DNA from: Candidatus Geocrenenecus huangii
GTDB taxonomy: Archaea; Thermoproteota; Nitrososphaeria_A; Caldarchaeales; Wolframiiraptoraceae
DNA length: 64,000 nt
Reading direction: 5' to 3'
Assembly (NCBI GenBank): GCA_023268155.1
Contig: JALNKM010000001.1
Location: forward strand, 341,778-405,777
A program made the position numbers and the translations under genes. The notes beneath the pieces are model-generated. The model did no database searches. It worked only from the letters and a program-made list of their open reading frames with translations, and was not told the DNA's origin. This document shows positions 10,052 through 19,109 of the stretch, piece by piece (positions within the stretch are counted from its first letter, which is position 1; each line of letters starts with the position of its first letter).

Positions 10052-11182
10052 CTATTCGTCCCCTCCTTTTACAACCCTTGTCTTCAGTAAAGGCTTAACC
10101 AGTCCTTGAATGTTCATTTTCTTCCCAGAAGCCTTTAGATAGGTTTCGGTCAACATGTATAGTAGTGTGGCGGCTCTTATCAATGCGAGGTTTTGGGGTA
10201 GTGTTCCAGGCAGAAGAGGATCTTCCTCCATAAACCATGTAAGTATTATTCCTACATTGGCAAGTTCAAGGATGTAAAAGATTGGCCGAAAAGAATTAGA
10301 TATTACTGCTAAGAAGGGAAGGAGGAATATTAGCATCTGGGGTGTAAAAACGTAGTTCGTTAATAAGAACACTGATAGGAGTATGAATGACTTCTCGTAT
10401 AGGTCTCCAATGTTGCTTACATACATTTTCAGCAAACCGTAAACCATGAGAGTAGCGCTGAATAGTTTAGCTGTATCCCATGAATCCCTCGAAGGAAATA
10501 GATAAACAAACCAAGCATTCTCAAGCCCCCATTCAGCATGGTAAATATATGTCTCCTTGAAAAAACTTGGATTAAGTAGCTGCAACACTACGTTGACTAT
10601 CGCGACTGGTAGGATGAAGTAGAATATGTAGGAGAATCTATCCTTCCAGTCTTTCATATGGAGTAACAGTATTGGAAGAAGTATAATGTTAATCAGCTTG
10701 GTGAGAGTAGCGATGGAAAATAGTAGTGCTGAAAGCTTATACCTGCCTTTCTCGAAGTACATCAACGACAAGATCAAGAATGCTACAAAGACTACGTCGA
10801 AGTTATAGTTTAGATAGAAGATCATGGTCGGTGCGAAGATGAGATAGATAAAGATATAGATGAATGAGTTTCTTCTCTCTTCAATGATCCTCGACACTGT
10901 TAAGACTAGGAACATGTAGAATACGAAGAGGATTAAAGAGAATGAATTATAGTAAGGTATCAGTTCCCCCCGACCGATGAGTGACGAGATGTAGGTTATC
11001 AAGCCTGATAAGGGTGGGTACTCGAACCCCTCTTGGATGTACGGTATCTTAACGTCCCTCACCAGAGGTCTATACCAGAAGGAGACGATGTCAGAGTATA
11101 TGTACCCCTGAATCTTTGGGTGGTGAAGTAAGTACGATGCTATGAATGATAATGTAGCCGAAGATATGATTATCTTCTTCAT
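10052..11182 (-). CDS. Polytopic membrane glycosyltransferase, GT-C type (GT87/DUF2029-like)
   Basis: 376 residues with 9-10 predicted membrane segments. An early luminal loop carries EGFEYPPLSGLITY (about residues 52-65); a tyrosine-proline-proline signature of this kind is common in GT87-type mannosyltransferases acting on polyprenyl-linked sugars. The start ATG overlaps the stop of elp3 (ATGA, four bases), so the two genes are transcriptionally and probably translationally coupled, although no functional link between them is known. Together with the downstream PMT-like protein it suggests an S-layer or lipid glycosylation step. Family placement is by topology and motif only. Confidence 0.7.
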   Translation of the reverse strand: MKKIIISSATLSFIASYLLHHPKIQGYIYSDIVSFWYRPLVRDVKIPYIQEGFEYPPLSGLITYISSLIGRGELIPYYNSFSLILFVFYMFLVLTVSRIIEERRNSFIYIFIYLIFAPTMIFYLNYNFDVVFVAFLILSLMYFEKGRYKLSALLFSIATLTKLINIILLPILLLHMKDWKDRFSYIFYFILPVAIVNVVLQLLNPSFFKETYIYHAEWGLENAWFVYLFPSRDSWDTAKLFSATLMVYGLLKMYVSNIGDLYEKSFILLSVFLLTNYVFTPQMLIFLLPFLAVISNSFRPIFYILELANVGIILTWFMEEDPLLPGTLPQNLALIRAATLLYMLTETYLKASGKKMNIQGLVKPLLKTRVVKGGDE

Positions 11183-12774
11183 TGGTTATCGAGCCTCTTG
11201 CTTACATATGGCCCATCACGAATGTATCCTCTCCTATAATAATATTCTCTAACTCCTACTCCGCTAATTACAGCAATCTTTTTTACTCCAAGTTCCACTG
11301 ATGCTATCTCTTCCGCCTTGGCTAGAAGTCTCGATCCATAACCTTTATGCTGCCACGAGTCTTCCGACCTATGCTTGACCGGGGACATTTTACCATATAC
11401 GTGAAGTTCTCTAATTATTGCCGCATTCTCTAATTCTTTTCTCAATGCTTTAGATGGTAGCCTGAGTCTAATAAACCCGATCAAAGCGTCGGTAACGGGA
11501 TCTTCATAGGATATGAAGTACTCAATTCCTTGAGATGCCTTATACTTTAGAATGCTTAGTCTTATATTTTCTTGATTTATCTCTATTCCCATTCTAGTCT
11601 TTCTACCAACTTCTCTACACCTAATACATCTACAGCTTAATCCAAGGCTCTCCAAGTATTGTTCAATTCTTTCTCTAAGATTCCCTATCTTGTTTCCATC
11701 TATAGTTATCTGTAAAGGTATTTCTCTCTGGACACGCTGTATCCTGACGTATGGAGGGGTTTCAAGAAGCCACTCGGCTAGAAGTTTTACGAGAACATCC
11801 TCTGGATATGGTCTGTATTCTTTCCTCTTCCATAATTCGTATAAACCTGTGTCTGGAAGTACTAGAGTAGGATAGATCTTAATGAGGTCTGGTCTAAACC
11901 TACTATCTCTCCACATAATGCGGTATATCTCCAAGTCTTTCTCATAGCTTGACCCTGGAAGATTAGGCATTAAATGGTATCCAACTTTGAATCCTAGATC
12001 TTTGAGGACCTGTGTAGCTTCAACGACGTCCTCTATTGTGTGGCCTCTATTAACTAGTTTATAGATTTCATCGTCTAGTGTCTGTACGCCCAACTCAACT
12101 CTTGTTACTCCCAATTCAAGGAGCTTGTTTGCTTGAGTTTGTTTCGCCCAGTCAGGTCTCGTCTCAACAGTAATACCTGAAACTCTAGTAGACGCTTTCT
12201 CTGCTATCTCTAATGCTTCCTCAAAGCATCTAGAATTAAACCTATTCAATGCATCTAGGCATCTCTTCACAAACCATCTCTGGAATCCCTGCGGCATCGC
12301 ATTAAACGTTCCACCTATAAATATCAATTCAACTTTGTCCACTCTATGTCCAAGCCTCTCTAGCTTATTGACTTGGCTCAAGACTTGAAGATATGGGTCG
12401 TATCCTGCTTTCGAAGCATTCTCCACGGATTCTTCTCTACCTGTATAGCTTCTAGGGCTACTTTTTCCTCCAGGGCAGTATATGCATCCGCCATGGGGGC
12501 ACTCGTATATAGGTGCAACAACAGTTATTACTGTTACTCCAGATATGAGCCTCGTAGGTTTTTTCGAAATCTTCTTCCTAACTTCTTCAAGTAGCTCAGC
12601 CGGCGCATTATCAAGAATCTCTATATTTGATGGGACCTTAATGAGTTTGTATTCTTGAGATACTTTGAGCTTAACGTTCTCTATATCTTTCATACTAGCT
12701 TTCTTCATGGAGGCTATCTGTAGAGCCATCTTTCTGCAAGCTTCACGGTACTGGTCGCTGAAGGTCATCTGCAT
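11179..12774 (-). CDS. elp3: tRNA uridine(34) carboxymethyl synthase, Elp3 family
   Basis: 531 residues. The radical-SAM domain has the Elp3 cysteine motif YECPHGGCIYCPGG (about residues 91-104), and sequences such as GVTRVELGVQTLDDE and GYHLMPNLPGS are typical of the family. The C-terminal GNAT acetyltransferase domain (about 395-530) has the acetyl-CoA loop HKGYGSRLLAKAEEIA. In archaea a single Elp3 polypeptide modifies wobble uridine of tRNA, using SAM and acetyl-CoA. Length and domain order are complete. It is the first gene of a short minus-strand group and overlaps the following glycosyltransferase gene by ATGA. Confidence 0.95.
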   Translation of the reverse strand: MQMTFSDQYREACRKMALQIASMKKASMKDIENVKLKVSQEYKLIKVPSNIEILDNAPAELLEEVRKKISKKPTRLISGVTVITVVAPIYECPHGGCIYCPGGKSSPRSYTGREESVENASKAGYDPYLQVLSQVNKLERLGHRVDKVELIFIGGTFNAMPQGFQRWFVKRCLDALNRFNSRCFEEALEIAEKASTRVSGITVETRPDWAKQTQANKLLELGVTRVELGVQTLDDEIYKLVNRGHTIEDVVEATQVLKDLGFKVGYHLMPNLPGSSYEKDLEIYRIMWRDSRFRPDLIKIYPTLVLPDTGLYELWKRKEYRPYPEDVLVKLLAEWLLETPPYVRIQRVQREIPLQITIDGNKIGNLRERIEQYLESLGLSCRCIRCREVGRKTRMGIEINQENIRLSILKYKASQGIEYFISYEDPVTDALIGFIRLRLPSKALRKELENAAIIRELHVYGKMSPVKHRSEDSWQHKGYGSRLLAKAEEIASVELGVKKIAVISGVGVREYYYRRGYIRDGPYVSKRLDNQ

Positions 12775-12871
12775 CGTCTACACCATTCACTCATATTTAG
12801 TTTAACCTCTATATATTAGTCATCTCTCAGAAGAATGTCTAGACGACACAACATATCGAATTGGAGAATAG

Positions 12872-13909
12872 CTACCTGCTTCTCCTATTCGTGATTTCTT
12901 CGATTAACGCTGGCACCGCTTCTCTATAGTCTGCAACTATGCCATAATCTGCATTCTCAAAGATGGGTGCTTCGGGGTCATTATTTATCGCTACAACTAT
13001 TCCAGCCTCACGTATACCGAAAAGATGCTGCGCCGCTCCAGAGATCCCTACAGCTATATAGAGAGATGCTTTCACGGACTTCCCTGTTTGGCCCACCTGT
13101 CTCTCATGCGGTATCCACCCAGCATCTACCGCTTTCCTAGATCCCGCAACAACTCCACCGACCAACTCAGCTAGCTTCTCAAGTAGTTTGAATCCTTCAG
13201 GCGAGCCTAGCCCTCTACCCCCTGAAACTATTATCTCAGCTTTCTCTATCGGGACCTCTTCGACCTTTACTTCCTCGCTTGAGATCAGTTTTATCCTAGG
13301 TGGAGGCACATCTACTTTCTCTTCGATGAGTTCTCCTCTTCTAGAAACGTCTCTAGAAGGAAGCTTGAAGACGTTCGGTCTTACAGTTGATAGTTGCGGT
13401 CTCCTTTCAGGTGCTCTTATATGTGCTAGCAGGGTTGCGCCGAACGGCGGCCTGATCATTATCAAGTCTCTGGTATTCACATCTACGTCGAAGTCCGTGC
13501 AGTCTGCCGTTATCCCAGCTCTCAATATATTGGCTACGTAGGGTATCATCTCACGTCCTCTAAGTGTTCCAGCCGCTAGAATAATCTCAGGCTTATACTT
13601 TCTAACTAGAGATATTAGAGTCTCAGCATAGACTTCGGGGGTATAGGTTGATAGAGCAGGATCGTCTACGTAGATAACTTCATCTGCTCCATAATATATC
13701 GGCTCTCTAACAAGGTGCCTAATATTGTGTCCGAGCATTACTCCTACAAGCTTTGCCTTGATCTTGTCAGCTATCATTCTACCTGGATTTAGAAGTTGGA
13801 GAGATGCTTCATTCACTTCTCCATCAAAGGTCTCTACAAATATCCATACACCACGCCATTCATCCTTGATTATGAGATCCCATTCTGGACAGATCCCCGC
13901 CGTACTCAT
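12872..13909 (-). CDS. etfA: Electron transfer flavoprotein alpha subunit
   Basis: About 345 residues. ETF carries electrons from acyl-CoA dehydrogenases and related flavoenzymes to the respiratory chain. The C-terminal FAD domain is clear: AVDAGWIPHERQVGQTGK, YIAVGISGAAQHL, AINNDPEAPIF and ADYGIVAD in the usual order. The frame is open upstream to 13951, but the ATG at 13909 forms an ATGA overlap with the etfB stop, and the additional 14 residues would lie inside etfB, so 13909 is chosen. No acyl-CoA dehydrogenase, FixC/FixX or ETF:quinone oxidoreductase is in the window; partners must be elsewhere. Confidence 0.95.
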   Translation of the reverse strand: MSTAGICPEWDLIIKDEWRGVWIFVETFDGEVNEASLQLLNPGRMIADKIKAKLVGVMLGHNIRHLVREPIYYGADEVIYVDDPALSTYTPEVYAETLISLVRKYKPEIILAAGTLRGREMIPYVANILRAGITADCTDFDVDVNTRDLIMIRPPFGATLLAHIRAPERRPQLSTVRPNVFKLPSRDVSRRGELIEEKVDVPPPRIKLISSEEVKVEEVPIEKAEIIVSGGRGLGSPEGFKLLEKLAELVGGVVAGSRKAVDAGWIPHERQVGQTGKSVKASLYIAVGISGAAQHLFGIREAGIVVAINNDPEAPIFENADYGIVADYREAVPALIEEITNRRSR

Positions 13910-14709
13910 ACTATCTTCAACCCCTCCTCTACAAGCTTGTCTACAAGCCATTTCACAGCCGTTTTAACATCTTGACCATCGAATTTCTGTTTCTTTCTCG
14001 GCACGGATGGTGTAGCGATAGATTTCTCAACTCTAGTCGGTGAACCTCTTAGACCTATGCATTCTCTAGTCAATCCGAGCTCATTGTTTGTCCATACCTC
14101 TATGCAGTTCTCCATCTTAGCTTTAAGCTTGTAGGATAACTTGACAGACCTAGGCTCATTGCTCTTCATAGCTACGACTAGTAGGCATGGGATTGGAAGC
14201 TCATATACTTCTATCCTCTTCTCGAGTTTTCTCTTCACTTTAACTACCCCATTTAGATACTCAACATCGGTAACATAGTAGATGTAGGGAATTCTCAGCC
14301 ATGAAGCCGTCTGTGCACCTATATGTGCCGTAGAGCTATCTATGGTTTCTTGACCGAAGACTAGTATATCGAATGGTTTCAGTCTTTCTATTGCTTTCGA
14401 TAAAGTATATGAAGTGGCGAGCGTATCTGCTCCAGCGAATACTCTATCGGTTACTAGTATGGCCCTATCAACACCCATCCCTATGATGAATTCTAACCCA
14501 GCTCTAGCAGATGTTGGAGCCATGGAGATTGCTGTAACAGTTCCACCATATCTTTCTTTTAGTTGTAGAGCCAGTTCAACAGCATTCAAATCATGAGGAT
14601 TAATTATGCTCGGTATACCTTCTCTAATCAATGTCCCCGTCTTAGGATCAATATTTACTACCTGAGTATTGGGAACCCATTTGACAGCTACTACAATATT
14701 CAAACTCAT
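13906..14709 (-). CDS. etfB: Electron transfer flavoprotein beta subunit
   Basis: 267 residues. The N terminus (VAVKWVPNT, then IINPHDLNAVELAL) and the adenine-nucleotide-binding region (DILVFGQETIDSSTAHIGAQTA) are characteristic of EtfB. The C-terminal tail that wraps around EtfA is present (KKQKFDGQDVKTAVKWLVDKL). It is first in a two-gene operon and overlaps etfA by four bases, so the heterodimer partners are co-translated. The sequence does not decide whether this ETF is bifurcating or ordinary; the lack of fix-type neighbours makes the ordinary role the default. Confidence 0.95.
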   Translation of the reverse strand: MSLNIVVAVKWVPNTQVVNIDPKTGTLIREGIPSIINPHDLNAVELALQLKERYGGTVTAISMAPTSARAGLEFIIGMGVDRAILVTDRVFAGADTLATSYTLSKAIERLKPFDILVFGQETIDSSTAHIGAQTASWLRIPYIYYVTDVEYLNGVVKVKRKLEKRIEVYELPIPCLLVVAMKSNEPRSVKLSYKLKAKMENCIEVWTNNELGLTRECIGLRGSPTRVEKSIATPSVPRKKQKFDGQDVKTAVKWLVDKLVEEGLKIV

Positions 14710-15438
14710 ATCTTTCGCCTAGAATAATGTAAAAAAGAAGAAAATAAAGATTAAGACATTAAACAGTATAGACTACAGCCGACATAAATTATTAAAACTC
14801 TTCATTCTTCCATGACCTTTAATGAGTCTAGATGCTTCCACGATAAAAAGTTATTAGAGCATGTTTTCTGTTTTGTTTACAAGGATCCACATAGAACTTT
14901 TTCATATAACGTTGTTCCTTAATTACTCAGGTCAAGTCCTCACTTATGATATGCGCCTAGAATATGCGGAGACAGGATATTATAGCTCGTCCTTTAATTT
15001 TTATATTTGTATCATCACCTAATTTCGCTCTTTGGAGAAGATAATAATGTTCTCAACCATTTGAAGAACGTTTATGGCTCTATAATGAGAAAATGAAAAC
15101 CTGGAATTATTCAACTATTCATCTTTCCCCTCGTATCGGAGATGTTTATCCTAGTGCATCAAAATATACGAATAGAAATTGTGTAATTTATCATGATGTC
15201 TATAAAAAGATTCTCGACCTCTCTCACCTCACACTTTCAAAATCTTCAAAGGATGAATATATTATGCAAGATGTAAGAAGCTCGTAATAATCCATTTACC
15301 ATTATTTAGAGTCTAACGTTTCAAAGTTTTTCATGTAATAGGATAGTGTCCGCATCTTGATGAAACAAAAGAACCTATAAAAAAACTATATGCTTAAGTT
15401 CTAGATATGCGCATCATGTAATACAGAGGTTGAGAATT
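14710..15438. other. Non-coding gap between etfB and the DCD-domain gene
   Basis: About 730 bp, AT-rich, with many stops in all frames. A 64-codon plus-strand ORF (15093-15287) has no ribosome-binding site and no family resemblance and is probably chance. A TATA-like CTATATGCTTAAG near 15387-15399 may serve the downstream gene. I see no tRNA, repeat or CRISPR unit here. Confidence 0.5.
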
Positions 15439-15759
15439 TTGAGTGAGGGTGTAAGATATTGGAAATTTACATGTAACCGAGAGATCGAGGAAGAATGTTT
15501 CCAGAAGAAGCTGGTAGGAGCTCCCGCAAGAATGTGGAAAGAGGTTAAAGAAGTCAAGAAAGGAGATATAATCTTCCTCCACAACATTGATACAGATATT
15601 CTCCACGGGCCGTTTATCGCTGGCACTGAAGGTACAATGAACATAGATCCCTATGCTTTAGGGAGGAAGAACCCCTCTCAAGTGAAAATCGAATGGGTAA
15701 ACCTCTCCAAGATCACAGAGCCTCTAAGAAATTCCCATTCCTTGAAAGAAAAACACTAA
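15439..15759 (+). CDS. Small stand-alone DCD (development and cell death)-like domain protein
   Basis: 106 residues that correspond to a single domain. The order YWKFTCNREIEEECFQ, LVGAP, V..VKKGDIIFLHN, ILHGPFIAGTEG, MNIDPYALG and QVKIEW follows the plant DCD domain pattern (F.C...T..ECF, LFGLP, G..LFLY, L.GIF.A...G, N..P.AF, QV). DCD belongs to the PUA/EVE/YTH-like fold group, so RNA or modified-nucleic-acid binding is conceivable but not shown. TTG at 15439 is chosen because GAGG lies nine bases before it; TTG at 15430 is the alternative. The gene stands alone between non-coding stretches. The assignment rests on pattern memory, not a search. Confidence 0.6.
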   Translation: MSEGVRYWKFTCNREIEEECFQKKLVGAPARMWKEVKEVKKGDIIFLHNIDTDILHGPFIAGTEGTMNIDPYALGRKNPSQVKIEWVNLSKITEPLRNSHSLKEKH

Positions 15760-15807
15760 GTCTTAGTAATGATGAAGGAAAAATAATTCTTGATTCATTA
15801 CAGATAG

Positions 15808-16006
15808 AGTAGAAGACCTCGGAGAGGGCCTGTCTCTGGACTTTTCAAATTCCTGAGCATCGACTTAACTCTGCCCGAACTCTTAGATTCATACTTTTTT
15901 CTTTGAGAGATTTTCTGAACTTAAAAATCTGACCGATACAATAAAGAACACGGAGGATGGCGTCGTCATCTCTGAATCTAATATTGCAATAACTATGAGG
16001 GGTTGA
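15808..16006 (+). pseudogene. Possible remnant of a small unidentified protein gene
   Basis: Two abutting reading frames look like coding sequence split by a frameshift. The first (15814 to about 15900) reads RPRRGPVSGLFKFLSIDLTL then PELLDSYFF. The second (about 15895-16006) reads FERFSELKNLTDTIKNTEDG then VVISESNIAITMRG and ends in TGA. The switch is in a T-rich run near 15895-15905. Neither part has a start codon or ribosome-binding site, and I recognise no family. Chance coding look is possible. Confidence 0.3.
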
Positions 16007-16234
16007 AAAATAGCATGTAGTAAGAAGAGATGAAACATTCTTCTAGGAAGTGAGACAAATCATTAACATCCAGGAAAATATGAAAAGATGTGCTGGCCAA
16101 CCTATTTTAATCTCTCAAACAGCTCTGGACTCATTCAGTATTCGGTATACCTTCTTGTAAGTATCATGCCATCAATGGAGTTGTCAAGCAGTAAAAACAA
16201 AGTCCTCACCTGCTAAACACTAATCAAGTCTTGG

Positions 16235-17179
16235 TCATTTAAAAGATGGAATTATTTCTTTAGCAAATATCTCAGCATTTTTCAAATCTTTATCGAAAAG
16301 GAAGTGCGGTATGAAGTATGTTATACCTAGATCTGCGTACTTCTGAATCTTCTCAATGCATTCATCGACATCTCCTGAAATAATTTTACGTAGAAAGGTT
16401 TCCACAGTCGATCTTTTCACTTTGTAGATATTAGTGTCCTTAATGAATTTTGAGGCTTTTTCTCTTATCTCATTTTCATTTCCTATAATGGCAAATCCAT
16501 GCCACGTCTTCTTGATCTCATTAAAGTTTCTATTTACTTCTGCGCACCTCTCCTCTAATAGTTTGAGCTTCTCTTCGCATTCCTCAATACTTAGATTATT
16601 GAGGTTCGCATAGTCTGCATGTTTTGCGGTCACTCTTAGTAACCTGCTGCCACTACCGCCGATCCAGATCGGAGGATATGGTTTCTGAATAGGCTTCGGA
16701 TATGAGACCAGGCCTTTAACCTTATAATATTTTCCATTGAAATAAACTTTCTCACTAGTCCATATAGATTTTATCAGTTCAACTGCCTCGTCGAGTTGTT
16801 CTATCCTTATCTTCGCATTCGGGAAAGGTATTCCATAAGCATCAAATTCATCCTTAAACCAGCCTGCACCTATAGCAAAATCCAGCCTCCCATTACTTAC
16901 TACATCGACTGTCGCAGCAATCTTAGCTAAGATCGCGGGATTCCTATAAGAGTTGCATGTAACCATGATCCCTAGTCTTAGGGTGGAGGATTCGTTTACT
17001 AGAATAGAAAGAGTAGTCCATGGTTCAAGGATATTAAATCCAGATCCTGCATACATAGGATAGAAATGGTCATAGAGCCAAGCTGAGCTATATCCTAGCT
17101 CTTCGACCTTTCTCCAATTCTTTCTTAAAGCATGATAGTCGTATTCTTCAAGCCAGAGCTGAACACCGAACTCGACCAT
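16235..17179 (-). CDS. LLM-class (luciferase-like) F420-dependent oxidoreductase
   Basis: About 314 residues, a typical single-domain TIM-barrel flavin/F420 oxidoreductase. Family signatures are VEELGYSSAWLYDHFYP, LRLGIMVTCNSYRNPAILAK, VDVVSNGRLDFAIGAGWFK and PYPPIWIGGSGSRLLRV. In archaea these proteins generally use coenzyme F420 for hydride transfer; the substrate (alcohol, tetrahydromethanopterin derivative or other) cannot be deduced. The frame is open to 17197, but the ATG at 17179 begins the conserved VEFGVQLW strand and is preferred. It is a monocistronic minus-strand gene; neighbours give no pathway clue. Confidence 0.85.
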   Translation of the reverse strand: MVEFGVQLWLEEYDYHALRKNWRKVEELGYSSAWLYDHFYPMYAGSGFNILEPWTTLSILVNESSTLRLGIMVTCNSYRNPAILAKIAATVDVVSNGRLDFAIGAGWFKDEFDAYGIPFPNAKIRIEQLDEAVELIKSIWTSEKVYFNGKYYKVKGLVSYPKPIQKPYPPIWIGGSGSRLLRVTAKHADYANLNNLSIEECEEKLKLLEERCAEVNRNFNEIKKTWHGFAIIGNENEIREKASKFIKDTNIYKVKRSTVETFLRKIISGDVDECIEKIQKYADLGITYFIPHFLFDKDLKNAEIFAKEIIPSFK

Positions 17180-17197
17180 CGAGCAATATAAAACCAT

Positions 17198-17541
17198 GCA
17201 TACATTTAAACATAATCATCAATACTTCAAGAGTAAACATAAGGGATAATCCCGTATATTTCCGGCCAGATTACATGTTTTCTCTAACGATACTCTCTTG
17301 TTTGGTTAGAGCTTCACAGAAATATATTAGCATCGTAGAGATATGTTAAAGCTTCCATAACTTATTGCAGCTATCCCACCAATTTCTTTTCACTTGAGGA
17401 ATATTTATCAGAGGGGGTTCCGATCTTAAGACTGGGTTAACATATGCCGATAATGCTTCTTAACAGGTTGAAAGTAAGCAAGAGAATCTCAAGGAGCTTT
17501 GCAGGCGGTGAGAATACTGGTAAGTCTTGGAGGTGAATCAG
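17198..17541. other. Non-coding gap upstream of the broken ALDH gene
   Basis: Divergent intergenic region of about 340 bp between the LLM gene (minus) and the ALDH pseudogene (plus). It holds the ribosome-binding site GGAGGTGA (17529-17536) of the latter. I see nothing else in it that I can support. Confidence 0.5.
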
Positions 17542-18980
17542 GTGGAAAGATATCTCATGTATATTGGCGGAGAGTGGGTTGAGGCAAGTAGTAAGGAGTA
17601 CCTTGGTGTTAAAAATCCAGCGATGGAAGAAGTTTTCGCCGAGGTCCCGTCTGCAGGAGCAGAGGATGTTGATCAAGCGTCCAAGCCGCTCATAAGGCAT
17701 TTAAGGAGTGGTCTGAGACATCGCTGGATGAGCGTAGAAGTCTTTTTCGCAGAGCAGCTGACATAGTTGAGAAACGTGCTGAAGAAATAGCGAAGCATCT
17801 CACATTAGAGCAGGGAAAACCATTCAAGCAGGCAGTCAACGAGGTAATTAACGCTGCTTACGCTCTCAAATACTTCTCAGAAGAAATTTTCAGAGTCTAT
17901 GGACAGGTTATTCCTCTACCTGACAAGGGTTATGATAGCATAGTCATCTGGCAGCCTGTTGGAGTTGTCGCCTCAATAACTCCCTGGAACTACCCCGTCC
18001 AACTTTTATCTTGGAAGGTTGGGGCAGCGCTAGCCGCTGGATGTACCATTGTTGCGAAGCCCCCATCGTATACGCCTATTTCACCTATAAAGTTCATTGA
18101 AAGCCTGGCTGATGCAGGAGCACCGAAAGGCATAGTGAATATAGTTACTGGCTCGGCGAGAAATGTGGGCGAGACCCTAGTAGCTCACCCACTAGTACGA
18201 AAGGTGGCCTTCACGGGGTCAACTGAGGTAGGCAAGAGAATTATGAGTCTGGCAGCTCAAGGTTTAAAGAGACTTACGTTAGAGCTTGGAAATCAGACTC
18301 CAATGCTCGTCTTCAGGGATGCGGATTTAGATCTTGCAGTTAAAGGAGCTGTTAGAAGGTCATTTAGGAATATGGGTCAGATATGCAATTCCGTGAATAG
18401 GATTTACGTAGAGAAGAGCATATATAATGATTTCTTGGAGAAATTCGTTAAAGAAACCAAGAAGCTTAGGATCGATGATCCATTCGACCCTAATACAGAT
18501 TTAGGTCCCATGGCTAATAGTGAAGTATTAAGTAAAGTAATAGAGCACGTCAATGACGCAGTTAACAAGGGGGCGAAATTGCTCTACGGAGGCAAAAGAC
18601 CCGATGGCCAGTTATTCCGCAGAGATTACTGGTATGAGCCAACAATACTATCTAACACCACCTATGAGATAAAGGTGATGAGTGAAGAGACTTTTGGACC
18701 CGTTGTCGGCGTAATGGCATTTGAATCAATTGAACAAGCCATAGAATGAGCTAATCAAACAGAGTATGGGCTTGTCGCATATGTTTACACTATGAATCTT
18801 AAGACCGCTAGAGAAGTTGCCCGCAAACTTGAATTCGGAAGCATAGGGGTTAACAATGTTGATGTCACTTCGGTTGAGGCTCCGTATCCCGCTTGGAAAG
18901 AAAGTTGGGTTGGACACGAGCTTGGCAGAATTGGATTGATGCAGTACCTAGAACCGAAGCACATAAAAATTCATTACTAA
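17542..18980 (+). pseudogene. Aldehyde dehydrogenase (succinate-semialdehyde/ALDH superfamily), broken by one frameshift and one in-frame stop
   Basis: When joined over the breaks the sequence is a full-length ALDH of about 480 residues: GGEWVEA at the N terminus, SITPWNYPVQLLSWK, AFTGSTEVGKRIM, the catalytic glutamate in LELGNQTP, the catalytic cysteine in GQICNSVNR and SEETFGPVVGV near the end. Two lesions are seen. After VDQA at about 17683 one base is missing (ccAAgcc), after which AAHKAFKEWSETSLDERRSL continues in the next frame. At 18747-18749 a TGA sits between IE and ANQTEYGL, where an Arg codon (CGA to TGA) is expected. GTG at 17542 follows GGAGGTGA closely and is the original start. 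P5C dehydrogenase at 21961-23556 is a distinct, intact relative. Confidence 0.9.
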
Positions 18981-19078
18981 GACTTAAACCACTAAAGCCG
19001 TGAGTCAATAAGGGTGAATAATATCTAGTGGAGATTCTATTCAAAAATCTCGGATGGGCCTCCATATGTTTTCGAAAC

Positions 19079-19086
19079 TTTAAATA
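19079..19086 (+). promoter_or_regulatory. Predicted TATA box of trxB
   Basis: TTTAAATA lies 24-31 bases before the ATG at 19110, the spacing expected when transcription begins at or next to the start codon. This supports the ATG at 19110 over the in-frame TTG at 19098. Confidence 0.55.
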
Positions 19087-19109
19087 AATGTACAACTTTG
19101 AAATGGTTG

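Noticed and set aside
15093..15287. 64-codon ORF before the DCD gene
   Set aside because: No start signals, no hydrophobic or domain pattern and unusual composition for the neighbourhood.
15831..15870. Possible tRNA T-loop (TTCAAATTCC)
   Set aside because: No acceptor stem or anticodon arm can be paired around it; other TTCGAA-like strings are in the same position.
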